Shown: positions 1 through 7,771 of the stretch, piece by piece | Layout of the letters: every line of letters begins with the position of its first letter | Position numbering within the stretch: the stretch's first letter is position 1 | From: Lactococcus hircilactis | GTDB lineage: Bacteria > Bacillota > Bacilli > Lactobacillales > Streptococcaceae | DNA length: 32,602 bases | Direction: 5' to 3' | Assembly (NCBI RefSeq): GCF_009601015.1 | Contig: NZ_WITJ01000017.1 | Coordinates: 1-32,602 of the forward strand | Translations under genes and position numbers: made by a program | Notes under the pieces: model-generated | What the model saw: only the letters and a program-made list of their open reading frames with translations | What the model was told of the DNA's origin: nothing | Databases searched by the model: none

Positions 1-169
1 ATTAGAGATGATACTTTTAGCGTATTCTTTACTGTTAAAATCAGCTAAATCACTGGAACCAGAGACTTTAAGATATTCTATCGGGTATCAAGTCATGGCT
101 AAATAATCAACTAGCAATTCGGGTAATGATATAAATATTTTTATATGTTATACTGATATTATAAACTAT

Positions 170-185
170 ACCTTTACGGTAAGGT
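170..185. promoter_or_regulatory. Likely MerR-type operator before the MerR gene
   Basis: The 16-bp sequence ACCTTTACGGTAAGGT is an interrupted palindrome (arms ACCTT/AAGGT). It lies between a TATACT-like -10 (149-154) and the ribosome binding site AAGGAGA (187-193) of the MerR-family gene at 198. Palindromes of this look are bound by MerR-family dimers, so autoregulation is inferred. I see no clear -35 box. Confidence 0.5.
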
Positions 186-197
186 CAAGGAGAAAGA

Positions 198-977
198 ATG
201 GAAAATAAAAATTATTTGACTATAGGAAAACTTAGCAGCTATTCTGGTATACATATCAAGGCTTTAAGATATTATGAGTCTATCGGCATTTTACATCCAG
301 CATTAATTGATGCTAATAATGGTTACCGCTATTACTCTCATGCACATATTCCATATGTGAAAATTATAAAATTATGTGCTGATTATGGAATTCCTCTAGG
401 GACTTTTAACGACTTTATTAAGTCCGAAACTGAGATCAATTTGATCGAAATCATTAGAAAAGCTAGTAACATATTAGAATTAAAAGAAAAGCAATTAAAA
501 GAGGATAAGCAATTTTTAGAATATATACAAAATGAAATAAGCTTATCTCAAAAACTAGACTCATCAATTAATGTTGATTTAGAGCAAACTCATGAGGATT
601 TTATCTTGATACCTTTCGATGATGTATTTTTTTCAAATAAGTACTATGATACAATTAATAAAACTATCTCTATGTTGAAGGATTTAGAAATAGAATTTTT
701 TAACCGAATTGGGTGTTATTATTCACTCCAGTATGGTAACTACGATAAATTTCTTGCCTTAAAAGTTCGGGGCCACTCATCAAAGTTAAAAAACATAAAA
801 ATTTTGCATATTGATCATGTCTGTGTTCAAGCACAACATATTGAACCTGATAAGATAACGGATGAATTAATTAGACTTAAAAAACTTAAGCAAAATTCTA
901 TATTAATTCTGGAAACTTACGAAAATCCGTACAACTTTTCAACGCCACATCTGGAATTAAGGATATTATTAAATTAA
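198..977 (+). CDS. MerR-family transcriptional regulator with C-terminal effector-binding-like domain
   Basis: A 259-residue protein with an N-terminal MerR winged helix-turn-helix (about residues 7-76, with the family-typical ALRYYESIGIL and NGYRYYS). A dimerisation helix follows (about 85-120), then a C-terminal domain of about 140 residues in the place occupied by GyrI/BmrR-like ligand-binding domains in other long MerR proteins. Family knowledge: such proteins bend promoter DNA in response to a drug-like ligand or stress. The ligand is unknown and no transporter gene is adjacent, because the IS1216 copy follows. The start is supported by AAGGAGA six bases upstream. The gene is complete and ends in a strong hairpin terminator. 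A palindromic operator overlaps its leader, suggesting autoregulation. Confidence is high for family and low for function. Confidence 0.85.
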   Translation: MENKNYLTIGKLSSYSGIHIKALRYYESIGILHPALIDANNGYRYYSHAHIPYVKIIKLCADYGIPLGTFNDFIKSETEINLIEIIRKASNILELKEKQLKEDKQFLEYIQNEISLSQKLDSSINVDLEQTHEDFILIPFDDVFFSNKYYDTINKTISMLKDLEIEFFNRIGCYYSLQYGNYDKFLALKVRGHSSKLKNIKILHIDHVCVQAQHIEPDKITDELIRLKKLKQNSILILETYENPYNFSTPHLELRILLN

Positions 978-990
978 TTGGCAGTTATCT

Positions 991-1030
991 AAAAATACAA
1001 TACTAGATATGTATCTAGTATTGTATTTTT
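991..1030. terminator. Bidirectional intrinsic terminator after the MerR gene
   Basis: A nearly perfect 19-bp stem (left arm AAAAATACAATACTAGATA, right arm its complement) has a TG centre, an A run on the left and a T run on the right. It starts 14 bases after the MerR stop codon and could stop transcription on both strands. Confidence 0.8.
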
Positions 1031-1064
1031 TAATTTGGGAGTAGGAATACTACATTTTCTGGGC

Positions 1065-1873
1065 GGTTCTGTTGCAAAGTTTTAAATAAAGAATAAAATC
1101 CCTTACGGCATCTATGATTTAATCTGGGATTCCCAATAATACCTTGATTTCAGTACAGACCGAAAACCCGAAGAGAGTGCCTTCTTTTCGGGTTTTCTTA
1201 TATAATCCTCGGATGGCTTCCATGCCTTTAATCGTGGTAGAGGCAGTGCGTAAACTTCGATAGAATTTATTGCGTCTCTTTACTGGACGATGGTCTTGTT
1301 CAATCAAATTATTCAGGTATTTAATGGTACGATGTTCTGTCCCTTGATAAAAGCCGTATTCTTTTAGTCTCTTAAAGGCACTTGTAATAGAGGGGGCTTT
1401 ATCTGTGACTACAACCTTCGGTTCATCAAACTGCTTCACTAACCGCTTAAGAAAAGCATAGGCTGCTTGTGTGTCCCGTTTTTTACGTAACCAAATATCC
1501 AAGGTTAAACCATCTGCATCGATGGCTCGATACAAATAATGCCATTTTCCTTTAATTTTGATGTATGTTTCATCCATTTTCCATGAATAAAAGGATTTTT
1601 TATTTTTCTTTTTCCAAATTTGATAGAGTAGTTTGCCATATTCTTGCACCCAACGATAAATCGTCGTATGAGAAACGTTAATGCCACGATCATATAAGAT
1701 TTCTTGAACTTCACGATAGCTAAGGTTATAACGAAGATAGTAGCCCACGGCTACAATAATCACATCCTGCTGAAATTGCTTTCCTTTAAAATGATTCATC
1801 GTCATTCCTCCTGCTATCTTTTTCTATTATTCTACCTTATTTGATAGTAGATTTAAAACTTTGCAACAGAACC
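1065..1873 (-). mobile_element. IS1216 (IS6 family), complete
   Basis: This is an 809-bp element. Its terminal inverted repeats begin GGTTCTGTTGCAAAGTTTTA at 1065 and end as the complement at 1873, and one transposase is on the minus strand. Length and ends fit IS1216. The eight bases on either side (TTCTGGGC left, TTTTAAAT right) differ, so there is no target duplication. That points to past recombination or deletion between IS6-family copies rather than simple insertion here. The gene to the right lost its 5' end at this border. Confidence 0.93.
1119..1799 (-). CDS. IS1216 transposase (IS6-family DDE)
   Basis: A 226-residue DDE transposase. An N-terminal HTH (YREVQEILYDRGINVSHTTI) is followed by the catalytic core with D in KMDETYIK, D in VVTDKAPS and E in NLIEQDHRPVK, and the usual K/R region. 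Length and sequence match the IS1216 transposase and it appears intact. The start at 1799 is chosen over an in-frame ATG two codons upstream, because AGGAGG lies seven bases before 1799 and almost touches the earlier ATG. It catalyses cointegrate-forming transposition of the IS and can drive gene capture with the IS6-type remnants near 31.1 and 32.3 kb only if their ends are compatible, and those ends differ slightly (GCGAAG in place of GCAAAG). Confidence 0.95.
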   Translation of the reverse strand: MNHFKGKQFQQDVIIVAVGYYLRYNLSYREVQEILYDRGINVSHTTIYRWVQEYGKLLYQIWKKKNKKSFYSWKMDETYIKIKGKWHYLYRAIDADGLTLDIWLRKKRDTQAAYAFLKRLVKQFDEPKVVVTDKAPSITSAFKRLKEYGFYQGTEHRTIKYLNNLIEQDHRPVKRRNKFYRSLRTASTTIKGMEAIRGLYKKTRKEGTLFGFSVCTEIKVLLGIPD

Positions 1874-2214
1874 TTTTAAATTATGATGCAAAATTAGGAA
1901 TTAAAAAACCAATATCCATTCATAAAGAAGATTCTAAAAACTATACAATAACAATCCCAGAATTTGAAGTTATAGGGGTCGCCTTGTCAAGAAAAAATCC
2001 TTATAAGCTATATGATAAAGAAGGGGAATTACTCAGTATAGGTACTGAAGATATTGATACAGGGGCGTTAACAGTTAATAAATTATCTAATGAATCTCAA
2101 AAAAAATATTTAAATCAGTACAAAGATCTTATTAGAGAATCAGCAAAAAACTTTTATGATACGATGTTTAAAAGTATAGATCCCGATATAAACATTAAAT
2201 ATGAATTTAAATAA
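1874..2214 (+). pseudogene. 3' fragment of an unrecognised gene, cut by IS1216
   Basis: An open frame of about 113 residues runs directly out of the IS1216 right end, without its own start or ribosome binding site. An apparent TTG start lies inside the IS inverted repeat. The visible part is hydrophilic, rich in lysine and acidic residues, with no transmembrane segment or motif I recognise. I infer that the 5' part was lost in an IS6-mediated rearrangement, consistent with the lack of a target duplication. It could still be expressed as a truncated protein from an IS promoter. A terminator follows at 2270. Confidence 0.6.
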
Positions 2215-2269
2215 ATTCGATCAGAGATAAGGACTATAATTATATAATAACCCCTATAAAAGACTACTA

Positions 2270-2317
2270 AAACAGCCCTCATTATCTGACTAGTAGATAC
2301 CGGGGGTTGTTTTTTTT
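2270..2317 (+). terminator. Intrinsic terminator
   Basis: The arms AACAGCCCTC (2271-2280) and GGGGGTTGTT (2302-2311) pair with G-U wobbles. An inner ATCT/AGAT stem sits between them and a run of eight or more T follows. It ends the truncated gene upstream. Confidence 0.6.
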
Positions 2318-2323
2318 ATAAAA

Positions 2324-2332
2324 TGATATAAT
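2324..2332 (+). promoter_or_regulatory. Extended -10 promoter element
   Basis: TGATATAAT is an extended -10 (TGnTATAAT), 24 bases before the ATG at 2356, which carries the RBS TAGGAGA. No good -35 is visible, because the preceding terminator occupies that space. This promoter probably drives the small ORF and possibly fetA. Confidence 0.5.
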
Positions 2333-2355
2333 ACTCCCTAGATAGGAGACAACGT

Positions 2356-2583
2356 ATGTCTAGACAAAAACGATCGATCAACGAAAATAATGATAAATTA
2401 AAAGTTCAATTAGAACTCCTCCGTAGTTATACGGAACACTTTGACTCAGGTATGATTCATATGGCTTTGCCAATGGCTACACAGGTTGGTGTATTAATAC
2501 ATCAAACATTATTGACTTCTGAGCACTTTGTTATCCGGCTGTTGTCGGCGCCGATCATTGTGCGATCGGGGGTGGGCATATGA
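2356..2583 (+). CDS. Small hypothetical protein, possibly a chimeric remnant, coupled to fetA
   Basis: A 75-residue frame with a good RBS (TAGGAGA) and an extended -10 upstream. I recognise no family. Its first ~55 residues are encoded by AT-rich DNA. The last ~20 (from about 2535) lie in clearly GC-richer sequence like that of fetA, so the frame may be the start of another gene fused at a recombination joint. Its stop codon overlaps the fetA start (ATGA at 2580-2583), so ribosomes reaching its end could re-initiate on fetA. Whether the peptide itself has a role is unknown. Confidence 0.4.
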   Translation: MSRQKRSINENNDKLKVQLELLRSYTEHFDSGMIHMALPMATQVGVLIHQTLLTSEHFVIRLLSAPIIVRSGVGI

Positions 2584-3209
2584 ATTCATTGATTAGTTTA
2601 GAAAAAGTTAATTATCAAATCGCTGATCAACATATTTTACATGATGTTGATTGGCAGATTCCAGCTGGGGCTCATATTACATTGACGGGACCATCCGGTG
2701 GTGGGAAAAGTACGTTATTACGGATCATTGCGGCCATGATTTCTAAAACAAGTGGGACCTTGATTTTTGATGGGCAGCCGATTGAAAGTTATGACCCAAT
2801 CATGTATCGGCGGCAAGTCTCATATTGTTTCCAACAACCGACGTTATTTGGTGAGACGGTTGCAGATAACTTAGCTTTCCCGTACCAAATTCGTAAGCAG
2901 GTCATGGATACGAAACGAGTGGTAACGGCGTTAAATAATGTTGGGCTGTCCGAACGAACCCTGCATCAGCCGATTATCGAGCTTTCCGGTGGTGAACGGC
3001 AGCGGGTCGCGCTGATTCGCAACATCTTATTCTTACCAAAAGTGTTGTTATTAGATGAGGTGACAGCTGGTTTGGATGAAAATAATAAGCAAATCGTGCA
3101 CGCCTGGTTACGACAGTTAAATGAGCAAGATCACGTGACAACGATCATGATTACTCATGATGCCACAGAGATTGCTGCGGCAGATCAGTTAGGCCCAGCG
3201 TACACATAA
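2580..3209 (+). pseudogene. fetA: fetA-like ABC transporter ATPase (YbbL type), 3' end replaced by a transposon
   Basis: An ABC ATPase with Walker A GPSGGGKST (about residues 37-45), Q-loop CFQQP, signature LSGGERQR, Walker B VLLLDEVTAGLDE and H-loop ITHD. Family knowledge: FetA (YbbL) energises FetB, an inner-membrane exporter linked to iron homeostasis in E. coli. Here the codon for leucine 204 is the last host codon. The transposon inverted repeat then supplies GPAYT and a stop. Joining 3191 to 29218 restores a 216-residue frame ending LAKVVAGRLEVHA, whose stop overlaps the fetB ATG. All catalytic motifs survive, so the truncated ATPase might fold. What is lost is the C-terminal tail and co-transcription with fetB. 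The start at 2580 has a GGGGGTGG RBS. Confidence 0.82.
3187..3191. repeat. Left target-site duplication AGTTA
   Basis: The five bases AGTTA directly before IRL are repeated at 29213-29217 directly after the far IRR. A 5-bp duplication is the Tn3-family hallmark. It shows that the whole 3192-29212 segment behaves as one insertion at this site. Confidence 0.93.
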
Positions 3210-3234
3210 CCCCCTAAAATCCATATAAGAGATT
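3192..3234 (+). repeat. Tn3-family left inverted repeat (IRL)
   Basis: This 43-bp sequence starts GGCCCAGCGTACACATAAC and is the exact reverse complement of 29170-29212 and of 7772-7814. It is slightly longer than the usual 38 bp, and its outer bases are GGCC rather than the common GGGG. Confidence 0.93.
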
Positions 3235-3277
3235 ATATTATTGATTTATCGGTCTTTTTCTATCACTGAATCTTAGT

Positions 3278-3312
3278 AAAAAGCCTATCATTTTAAAAAT
3301 GATAGGCTTTTT
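3278..3312 (-). terminator. Terminator after tnpA
   Basis: The stem AAAAGCCTATCATTTT pairs with AAAATGATAGGCTTTT and overlaps the last base or two before the tnpA stop (3311-3313). A/T runs on both sides make it likely bidirectional, which also shields tnpA from read-through out of fetA. Confidence 0.75.
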
Positions 3313-6229
3313 ACTTACCTTGATTTAATTCGCGAAGTTCTTCGGGTAAAGTAGTTAAATCAATTTTATATTCTCCTAACAAATTAATGTGTCTCCAAAT
3401 TATAGGAGACGTATACTCTAAATACTTCGTTATTTCTGGTTCGCTATTTTTACAATAGTTATACGCTTGTTGCAAATATACAGTATTCCAAAGGCTTATC
3501 GCATTAATCAGGATATTCAAAGCACTTGCACTTTGAAGTTGCTTTTCAAAATCCTTCTCCATAAACTTTCCTCTCTGACCATTAAATAACTCCCTGGCTA
3601 AATCATTAATAAGTTCTCCACGATTTAGCATTTGTGTGATTACTTTTCGTAAATCTTCATTAATCGCATACTCCAACAAAAAAATAGTTTTCTCAATTTT
3701 TCCCAGTTCGCTCAATGCCTGGGCGACTTTATTTTTTCGAGCATAAGAACCAAGCTTATTTAAAATTATTTTAGCGCTAGTTTTTCTTGTTTGAATGGAA
3801 TAAGCGATTTGTTTAATTTCATCGTAATGCTTTTCTATTAAGTTTAAATTGACAGCGCGCTTAATTAGAGGTTGCATTTTTTTATACTGATCAGGAGATT
3901 TTATTGTATATAAGTTCATTGAACCAATATCTCTAATTCGTGGTTCAAATTTGAATCCTAACAAGTGGAATAACGCGAATGCGGTGTCAGTATAAGCATT
4001 TGTATCAGAAAAATGTTCTTCAATATTTAATTCCGTATCATGTCCAATGGCACCATCAATAGCACTAGCAGCTTCTCGTTGATTTGTTGCGATCACTTCG
4101 ACATAATGCGAAATATATTTATCTGCAGTATGACGATAGATAGTTGTCCCTTTTTTATTTCCATAATGAGGATTGAAATCCGAATGAATAGACGAAACTC
4201 CTAGCTGCATGCGAAGACCATCTGAGGAAGCCTTTGATCCATCACCCCAAAATTCACTAAAAGGACAAGTAATCTGCTTATTAATTAATACTGACTGTGC
4301 TCGTTTGAAAGACTCAGGAGACATACGCCATTGTTTAGCATTTGCCATTTGAGCGGAAGTAATATGCGTAGATTTTTCCATATCTTGAAAGCGAATGTTT
4401 AAGCCCATAGCCATTAATGTAGAAAATAATACTTCTAATTCCTCTTTATTTGCTGAGTCTTTGGTGGCCTCATGAATAAATTCGTCCATAAACCCCGTCC
4501 AGTTATTGACTTCAATAAGTAATTCGACAAGATTTACATCTGGTAACAGTTTGTACAATGATTTTTTGTAATATTCAGCTTCTTCAGGAGTATTTTTTTC
4601 TTTTTTAGTAATAGTAAGTCTATCAAACGATTTTCCAAGTTTCTGATAAGCTTCTAGTCGTTCTTCTAAAACTTCAATTCTCGACGATAAATATTCTTTA
4701 AAAGTATCTGGAATTGTATGCGATCCCATCATGGCGTCTGAACTCACAAGATAATTATCTAATTCCTGGTGTAAGACGCTTTGAGGCTCGATAACTTCTC
4801 CTGATCGAAGTCGATCATTTAATTCAGTAGCAGCAACTAATTCAAAATAAGAACGATCAATTGTCCCATCTGGGTTTTTGACGAGAGATTGCCATGGCTT
4901 TTTAACAAAATTTAATTCAATATCTACAGGTATTTTCCGTTTGTTTTCTTTCTTCAATACAGTAATTAATCTGAGCGCATTAATTAAACCATCATCATCC
5001 ATTCTAGGTGATTTAAAATCAAGTGTTTCTACTAGTCTTGGTAAGTATCCTCGAATATATTGAGCTTTATACTGTACTAAACCCATATAAGTTCTCTTTC
5101 TGGGACTAGCAATTAGAGCTGCTTGTTGTCCTTCTTCAATCAGCTCGTTCCAATCGAATGATTGTTTTAATTGGCGGGCTAAGTTTTGAAAATCATTATT
5201 ACAAATTGCGTGATCCAGCATACTAACAACCTGAGAAAAGTGCTTTAACATGCGGTTAGATTGCTCGCCCGTTTTTTTATTTTCTTCGTTTTTCTTGTGT
5301 AACCCACTTCGTTTAATTGATTGTACAATTTTATTATGTACTTCAATTGCCAAATCAATTAGAGCTTTTCTATAACGAATTAAATAAACTACAAGCAAAG
5401 CATATCTTTTTGTTTCTTCAAATCTGCGTAGGTCAAAAGCATGATATCGTTCTGTTAATCTTGCTATCTGACTTAATCTCTTCTCATTGGTAAACGAAAA
5501 TGTTAACTGCTCCAGTTTCAACTCTTTAATAACCGATATCCGGTCGCAAATTGATAGAATGGTATCTTTACTTGGTTTTCCACTAATATCTTGCAACCAG
5601 GCTAGTTTAGATTTTTTGGTATCCAAATTTACTACTAGTAAGCTATCTAATTGTTCCTTTTGATTCTCAGACAAAAGTTCAATTATTTTTTTGTAGAGAT
5701 ATTTTTCGTGATTCTGTCGAATAGTTGAAATCAAACGTTCGATCTCTGAAAGTTCTGGAAGTAAGATATGTTGTTCTCTTAATCGATAAATAGCTAAATT
5801 AATTAGAAAAAGTTCATCATTATTTTCTTGTATCGCTTCATTTAGAATATTTTTCAAATAATCCGATGCTTTTGAAGAATATAGGGAATAATTATAGTGT
5901 CTGCAAATTTTCTTTAAATGCACTAAGGGGGTATTTTTCTTACTTAAATAGTTATCTAAGTCTATAGTTGATATCTTTAGTTGGTCAGCAACGTACTCAA
6001 CTAAAGATTTTGATACTTTATCAACCGAATTTAAAGAAATTCCTGGATATCGAGCAAGACACAACTGCAGACCGATTCCTAATCTGTTTTCAACACCTCT
6101 GTGAGAGAGAATAAACTTCACATCCGACCGTGAAAAGCTAAAATATCCCTGAAACTCATCCTTTGATAGTTTATCTAAAGATAATAATGCTTCTTGCTGT
6201 GCCGATGAAGTCAGTTTATATGCGCCCAA
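3311..6229 (-). CDS. tnpA: Tn3-family transposase TnpA
   Basis: A 972-residue transposase of normal Tn3-family length (about 950-1000). It has the N-terminal DNA-binding region (SRSDVKFILSHRG... LGIGLQLCLARYPG), a helical middle part, and the C-terminal RNase H-like DDE core. Catalytic aspartates are seen in WGDGSKASSDG (about residue 663) and SDTNAYTD (about 742), with the conserved LWNTVYL block near the C-terminus. It binds the terminal repeats and carries out replicative, cointegrate-forming transposition. The start is TTG at 6229, with AAGGAGG eight bases upstream. It lies 44 bases after tnpR in the same operon and looks intact. Confidence 0.95.
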   Translation of the reverse strand: MGAYKLTSSAQQEALLSLDKLSKDEFQGYFSFSRSDVKFILSHRGVENRLGIGLQLCLARYPGISLNSVDKVSKSLVEYVADQLKISTIDLDNYLSKKNTPLVHLKKICRHYNYSLYSSKASDYLKNILNEAIQENNDELFLINLAIYRLREQHILLPELSEIERLISTIRQNHEKYLYKKIIELLSENQKEQLDSLLVVNLDTKKSKLAWLQDISGKPSKDTILSICDRISVIKELKLEQLTFSFTNEKRLSQIARLTERYHAFDLRRFEETKRYALLVVYLIRYRKALIDLAIEVHNKIVQSIKRSGLHKKNEENKKTGEQSNRMLKHFSQVVSMLDHAICNNDFQNLARQLKQSFDWNELIEEGQQAALIASPRKRTYMGLVQYKAQYIRGYLPRLVETLDFKSPRMDDDGLINALRLITVLKKENKRKIPVDIELNFVKKPWQSLVKNPDGTIDRSYFELVAATELNDRLRSGEVIEPQSVLHQELDNYLVSSDAMMGSHTIPDTFKEYLSSRIEVLEERLEAYQKLGKSFDRLTITKKEKNTPEEAEYYKKSLYKLLPDVNLVELLIEVNNWTGFMDEFIHEATKDSANKEELEVLFSTLMAMGLNIRFQDMEKSTHITSAQMANAKQWRMSPESFKRAQSVLINKQITCPFSEFWGDGSKASSDGLRMQLGVSSIHSDFNPHYGNKKGTTIYRHTADKYISHYVEVIATNQREAASAIDGAIGHDTELNIEEHFSDTNAYTDTAFALFHLLGFKFEPRIRDIGSMNLYTIKSPDQYKKMQPLIKRAVNLNLIEKHYDEIKQIAYSIQTRKTSAKIILNKLGSYARKNKVAQALSELGKIEKTIFLLEYAINEDLRKVITQMLNRGELINDLARELFNGQRGKFMEKDFEKQLQSASALNILINAISLWNTVYLQQAYNYCKNSEPEITKYLEYTSPIIWRHINLLGEYKIDLTTLPEELRELNQGK

Positions 6230-6273
6230 ATATTAAGCCTCCTTATTGGTAAGGTGATAAAATGTTGTTTCCT

Positions 6274-6840
6274 TTACTTTTTATTTTGACCATACCTTTG
6301 TTTATATCTCACGATTGTTGACTTATCCAATTCAAACAATCGAGCTGTTTCTGTATACGTATGAACTCTTAAGTAGTCCAGTATTTCTTTAATCTGTTGC
6401 GTTGTTTTCTTTGGTTTTCGACCATCTCGATAATTTGGGTTATGTTGTCTTTGATATTCTCTACCTTCTTGGGTTCTTTGAACAATCATATCTCGTTCAA
6501 ATTGCGCAAAGGCTAAAAACATATTCAACATAAGGCTACCGTTGGGGGTCCTATCAATTCTTCCCATATTAAGAATATTTACAACAACATCCTTTTCTTG
6601 TAGCTCTGAAATTAATTCTGTTCCTTGCTGGACAGAACGCGAAAGTCTATCTAGTTTTGCGACAATTAATTCATCACCTTCTGAAAGAATAGAAAGCAAT
6701 TCATCGAGTTTGGGGCGGTCACGTTTTGTTCCTGTGTATTTTTCACTATAAATTTTTTCTGCCCCAGCATTCTTTAACTGTTCTAATTGATTCGCTAAAT
6801 CTTGCTCATTTGTTGAAACCCTTGCATAACCATATTTCAT
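6274..6840 (-). CDS. tnpR: Serine resolvase TnpR of the Tn3 unit
   Basis: A 188-residue small serine recombinase. The catalytic serine is in [11 protein letters not shown] (residue 9), the conserved KLDRLSRS and the helix [16 protein letters not shown] are present, and a C-terminal HTH (YTETARLFELDKSTIVRYK) is seen. It resolves transposition cointegrates at res, which I place at about 7550-7680. Its ATG overlaps the stop of the upstream MepB-family gene (ATGA at 6837-6840), so it is translationally coupled. The operon promoter lies within res, so it probably represses itself. A related but distinct resolvase is encoded at 28358-28930. Confidence 0.94.
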   Translation of the reverse strand: MKYGYARVSTNEQDLANQLEQLKNAGAEKIYSEKYTGTKRDRPKLDELLSILSEGDELIVAKLDRLSRSVQQGTELISELQEKDVVVNILNMGRIDRTPNGSLMLNMFLAFAQFERDMIVQRTQEGREYQRQHNPNYRDGRKPKKTTQQIKEILDYLRVHTYTETARLFELDKSTIVRYKQRYGQNKK

Positions 6841-7346
6841 TGTACTTCACCTAGTTTTAAGATATCTTCTAATTTATTGTAATCTACAGTCTTACAAGAT
6901 AAATCTATAAAATAATCCAGTTGCCATTGTTGTGTTTTTTCAGCTGTTTTATTTAAACTTTGTTCCCATAAAGGATAAACTCGTATTGCCATTTTTCCTT
7001 TAACTTGAGATGTTCTTAATATTTTTTGCTTTAATAACTCTGACTTCGGAAATACAAATAGTCCTTTGTGTTCATTATCAAACACATTAACAATTAAAAA
7101 ATCAGGACTGTTTTTATAATCAAATGCTTTATTTTTATTGTTATTATCTTTCTCCCAGAAAACAACGAAATATCCCTTTTTAGTCGGTGTTTTCTTAGCA
7201 AGTCTATTACGAAAACTATATTGATTAATGCTAAAAGAAAAACTCTCATACTCACTATTTTGATGTTCTTCCTGATAATTATCAAAAGTACCCTTTAAAA
7301 ACGGAATAAGCGTATTCTGTAATAGCTCCCCTGACTTTTTCATCAT
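6837..7346 (-). CDS. MepB-family protein in the resolvase operon
   Basis: A 169-residue protein resembling the MepB family (named from the staphylococcal mepRAB locus), whose biochemical role is unknown. Family-like blocks are FRLAKKTPTKKGYFVVFWEK-type sequence (about residues 46-66), the hydrophobic stretch DFLIVNVFD, GLFVFPKSELLKQKIL, and MAIRVYPLWE...KTQQWQLDYFIDLS toward the C-terminus. No transmembrane segment is seen. The start at 7346 follows GGAGA by seven bases and overlaps the stop of the HTH gene (TAATG). Its own stop overlaps the tnpR start. This tight packing between res and tnpR is unusual for a random passenger and suggests a role in transposon biology or in defence, which is inference. 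Confidence 0.8.
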   Translation of the reverse strand: MMKKSGELLQNTLIPFLKGTFDNYQEEHQNSEYESFSFSINQYSFRNRLAKKTPTKKGYFVVFWEKDNNNKNKAFDYKNSPDFLIVNVFDNEHKGLFVFPKSELLKQKILRTSQVKGKMAIRVYPLWEQSLNKTAEKTQQWQLDYFIDLSCKTVDYNKLEDILKLGEVQ

Positions 7347-7534
7347 TAAAATTTCTCCAATCTTGAATTACCTTCATTATCAAACCAAAGGCTTTTAAAA
7401 CGTTTGATCGTATTCCACTGATAACCCGTAGACTTAGCTATTCGTTTAAGACTCAATCCGTCAAGCATATATTCATATGCTAAAGTTTCTCTACTGTTTA
7501 AATCTTTTCGACTAAGATACTCTTTTTTTACCAT
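7346..7534 (-). CDS. Small helix-turn-helix protein, first gene of the tnpR operon
   Basis: A 62-residue basic protein with one clear HTH near the middle (LSLKRIAKSTGYQWNTIKRF), similar in layout to resolvase/IS30-type DNA-binding domains. The start at 7534 is preferred because AAAGGAG lies seven bases upstream. A longer in-frame extension to 7630 would run through the res site and the -10/-35 and has no ribosome site. It is the promoter-proximal gene of HTH-mepB-tnpR-tnpA. A regulator of the operon or a res-binding accessory protein is plausible but unproven. Confidence 0.7.
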   Translation of the reverse strand: MVKKEYLSRKDLNSRETLAYEYMLDGLSLKRIAKSTGYQWNTIKRFKSLWFDNEGNSRLEKF

Positions 7535-7549
7535 ATTTCGCTCCTTTGA

Positions 7550-7680
7550 TTCGCATATAATATTTGCACATCCACATGAGTTGATTTTATCACAATTTAA
7601 TATCATATGCAAAACTGTTAAGTTATGCATACATATGAGTTTGTTTAATAAGATATTCTATAAACTCAAATGTGCGAAGA
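7550..7680. promoter_or_regulatory. Probable res site of the Tn3 unit
   Basis: A cluster of inverted repeats upstream of the tnpR operon. The probable crossover subsite is 7606-7632: left arm TATGCAAAACT, centre GTTA, right arm AGTTATGCATA. A second pair is CATATGAGTTT (7632-7642) against AAACTCAAATGTG (7661-7673). A third motif, TTTGCACAT with ATGAGTTGA, lies at 7553-7575. Repeated arms with GCA and GAGTT cores are what a serine resolvase with three subsites would need. The exact subsite limits are inferred. Confidence 0.6.
7584..7612 (-). promoter_or_regulatory. Promoter of the HTH-mepB-tnpR-tnpA operon
   Basis: On the minus strand, TTGCAT (7607-7612) is separated by 17 bases from TAAAAT (7584-7589). 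The -35 box lies inside the left arm of the likely res crossover site, so resolvase binding would block transcription. Confidence 0.55.
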
Positions 7681-7688
7681 AACTAAAA

Positions 7689-7716
7689 AAGCCCTAAACG
7701 AGCGTTTATGAGGCTT
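7689..7716 (-). terminator. Intrinsic terminator in the transposon right end, also ending the tra operon
   Basis: Read on the minus strand, AAGCC...TAAACG pairs with CGTTTA...GGCTT across a two-base centre and is followed by six T. It stops transcripts entering from the right. Here it would terminate the tra operon about 100 bases after traK and insulate the transposition genes. The copy at 29087-29114 does the same for transcription from outside. Confidence 0.7.
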
Positions 7717-7771
7717 ACAAAGAATAGAAATATTGTTTGTTTATGGATTATATAACAAAAAATAAAGTTCA

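Noticed and set aside
1057..1881. Target-site duplication of IS1216
   Set aside because: The eight bases on the left (TTCTGGGC) and right (TTTTAAAT) do not match.
4878..5063. Short open frame on the plus strand within tnpA
   Set aside because: It is antisense to a clearly coding transposase and has no ribosome site or recognisable product. The same applies to antisense frames at 6542, 9111, 11514, 12676, 16531, 19134, 21701 and 25721.
7535..7630. Longer N-terminus for the small HTH protein
   Set aside because: The extension runs through the res repeats and the -10/-35 boxes. The ribosome site supports the start at 7534.
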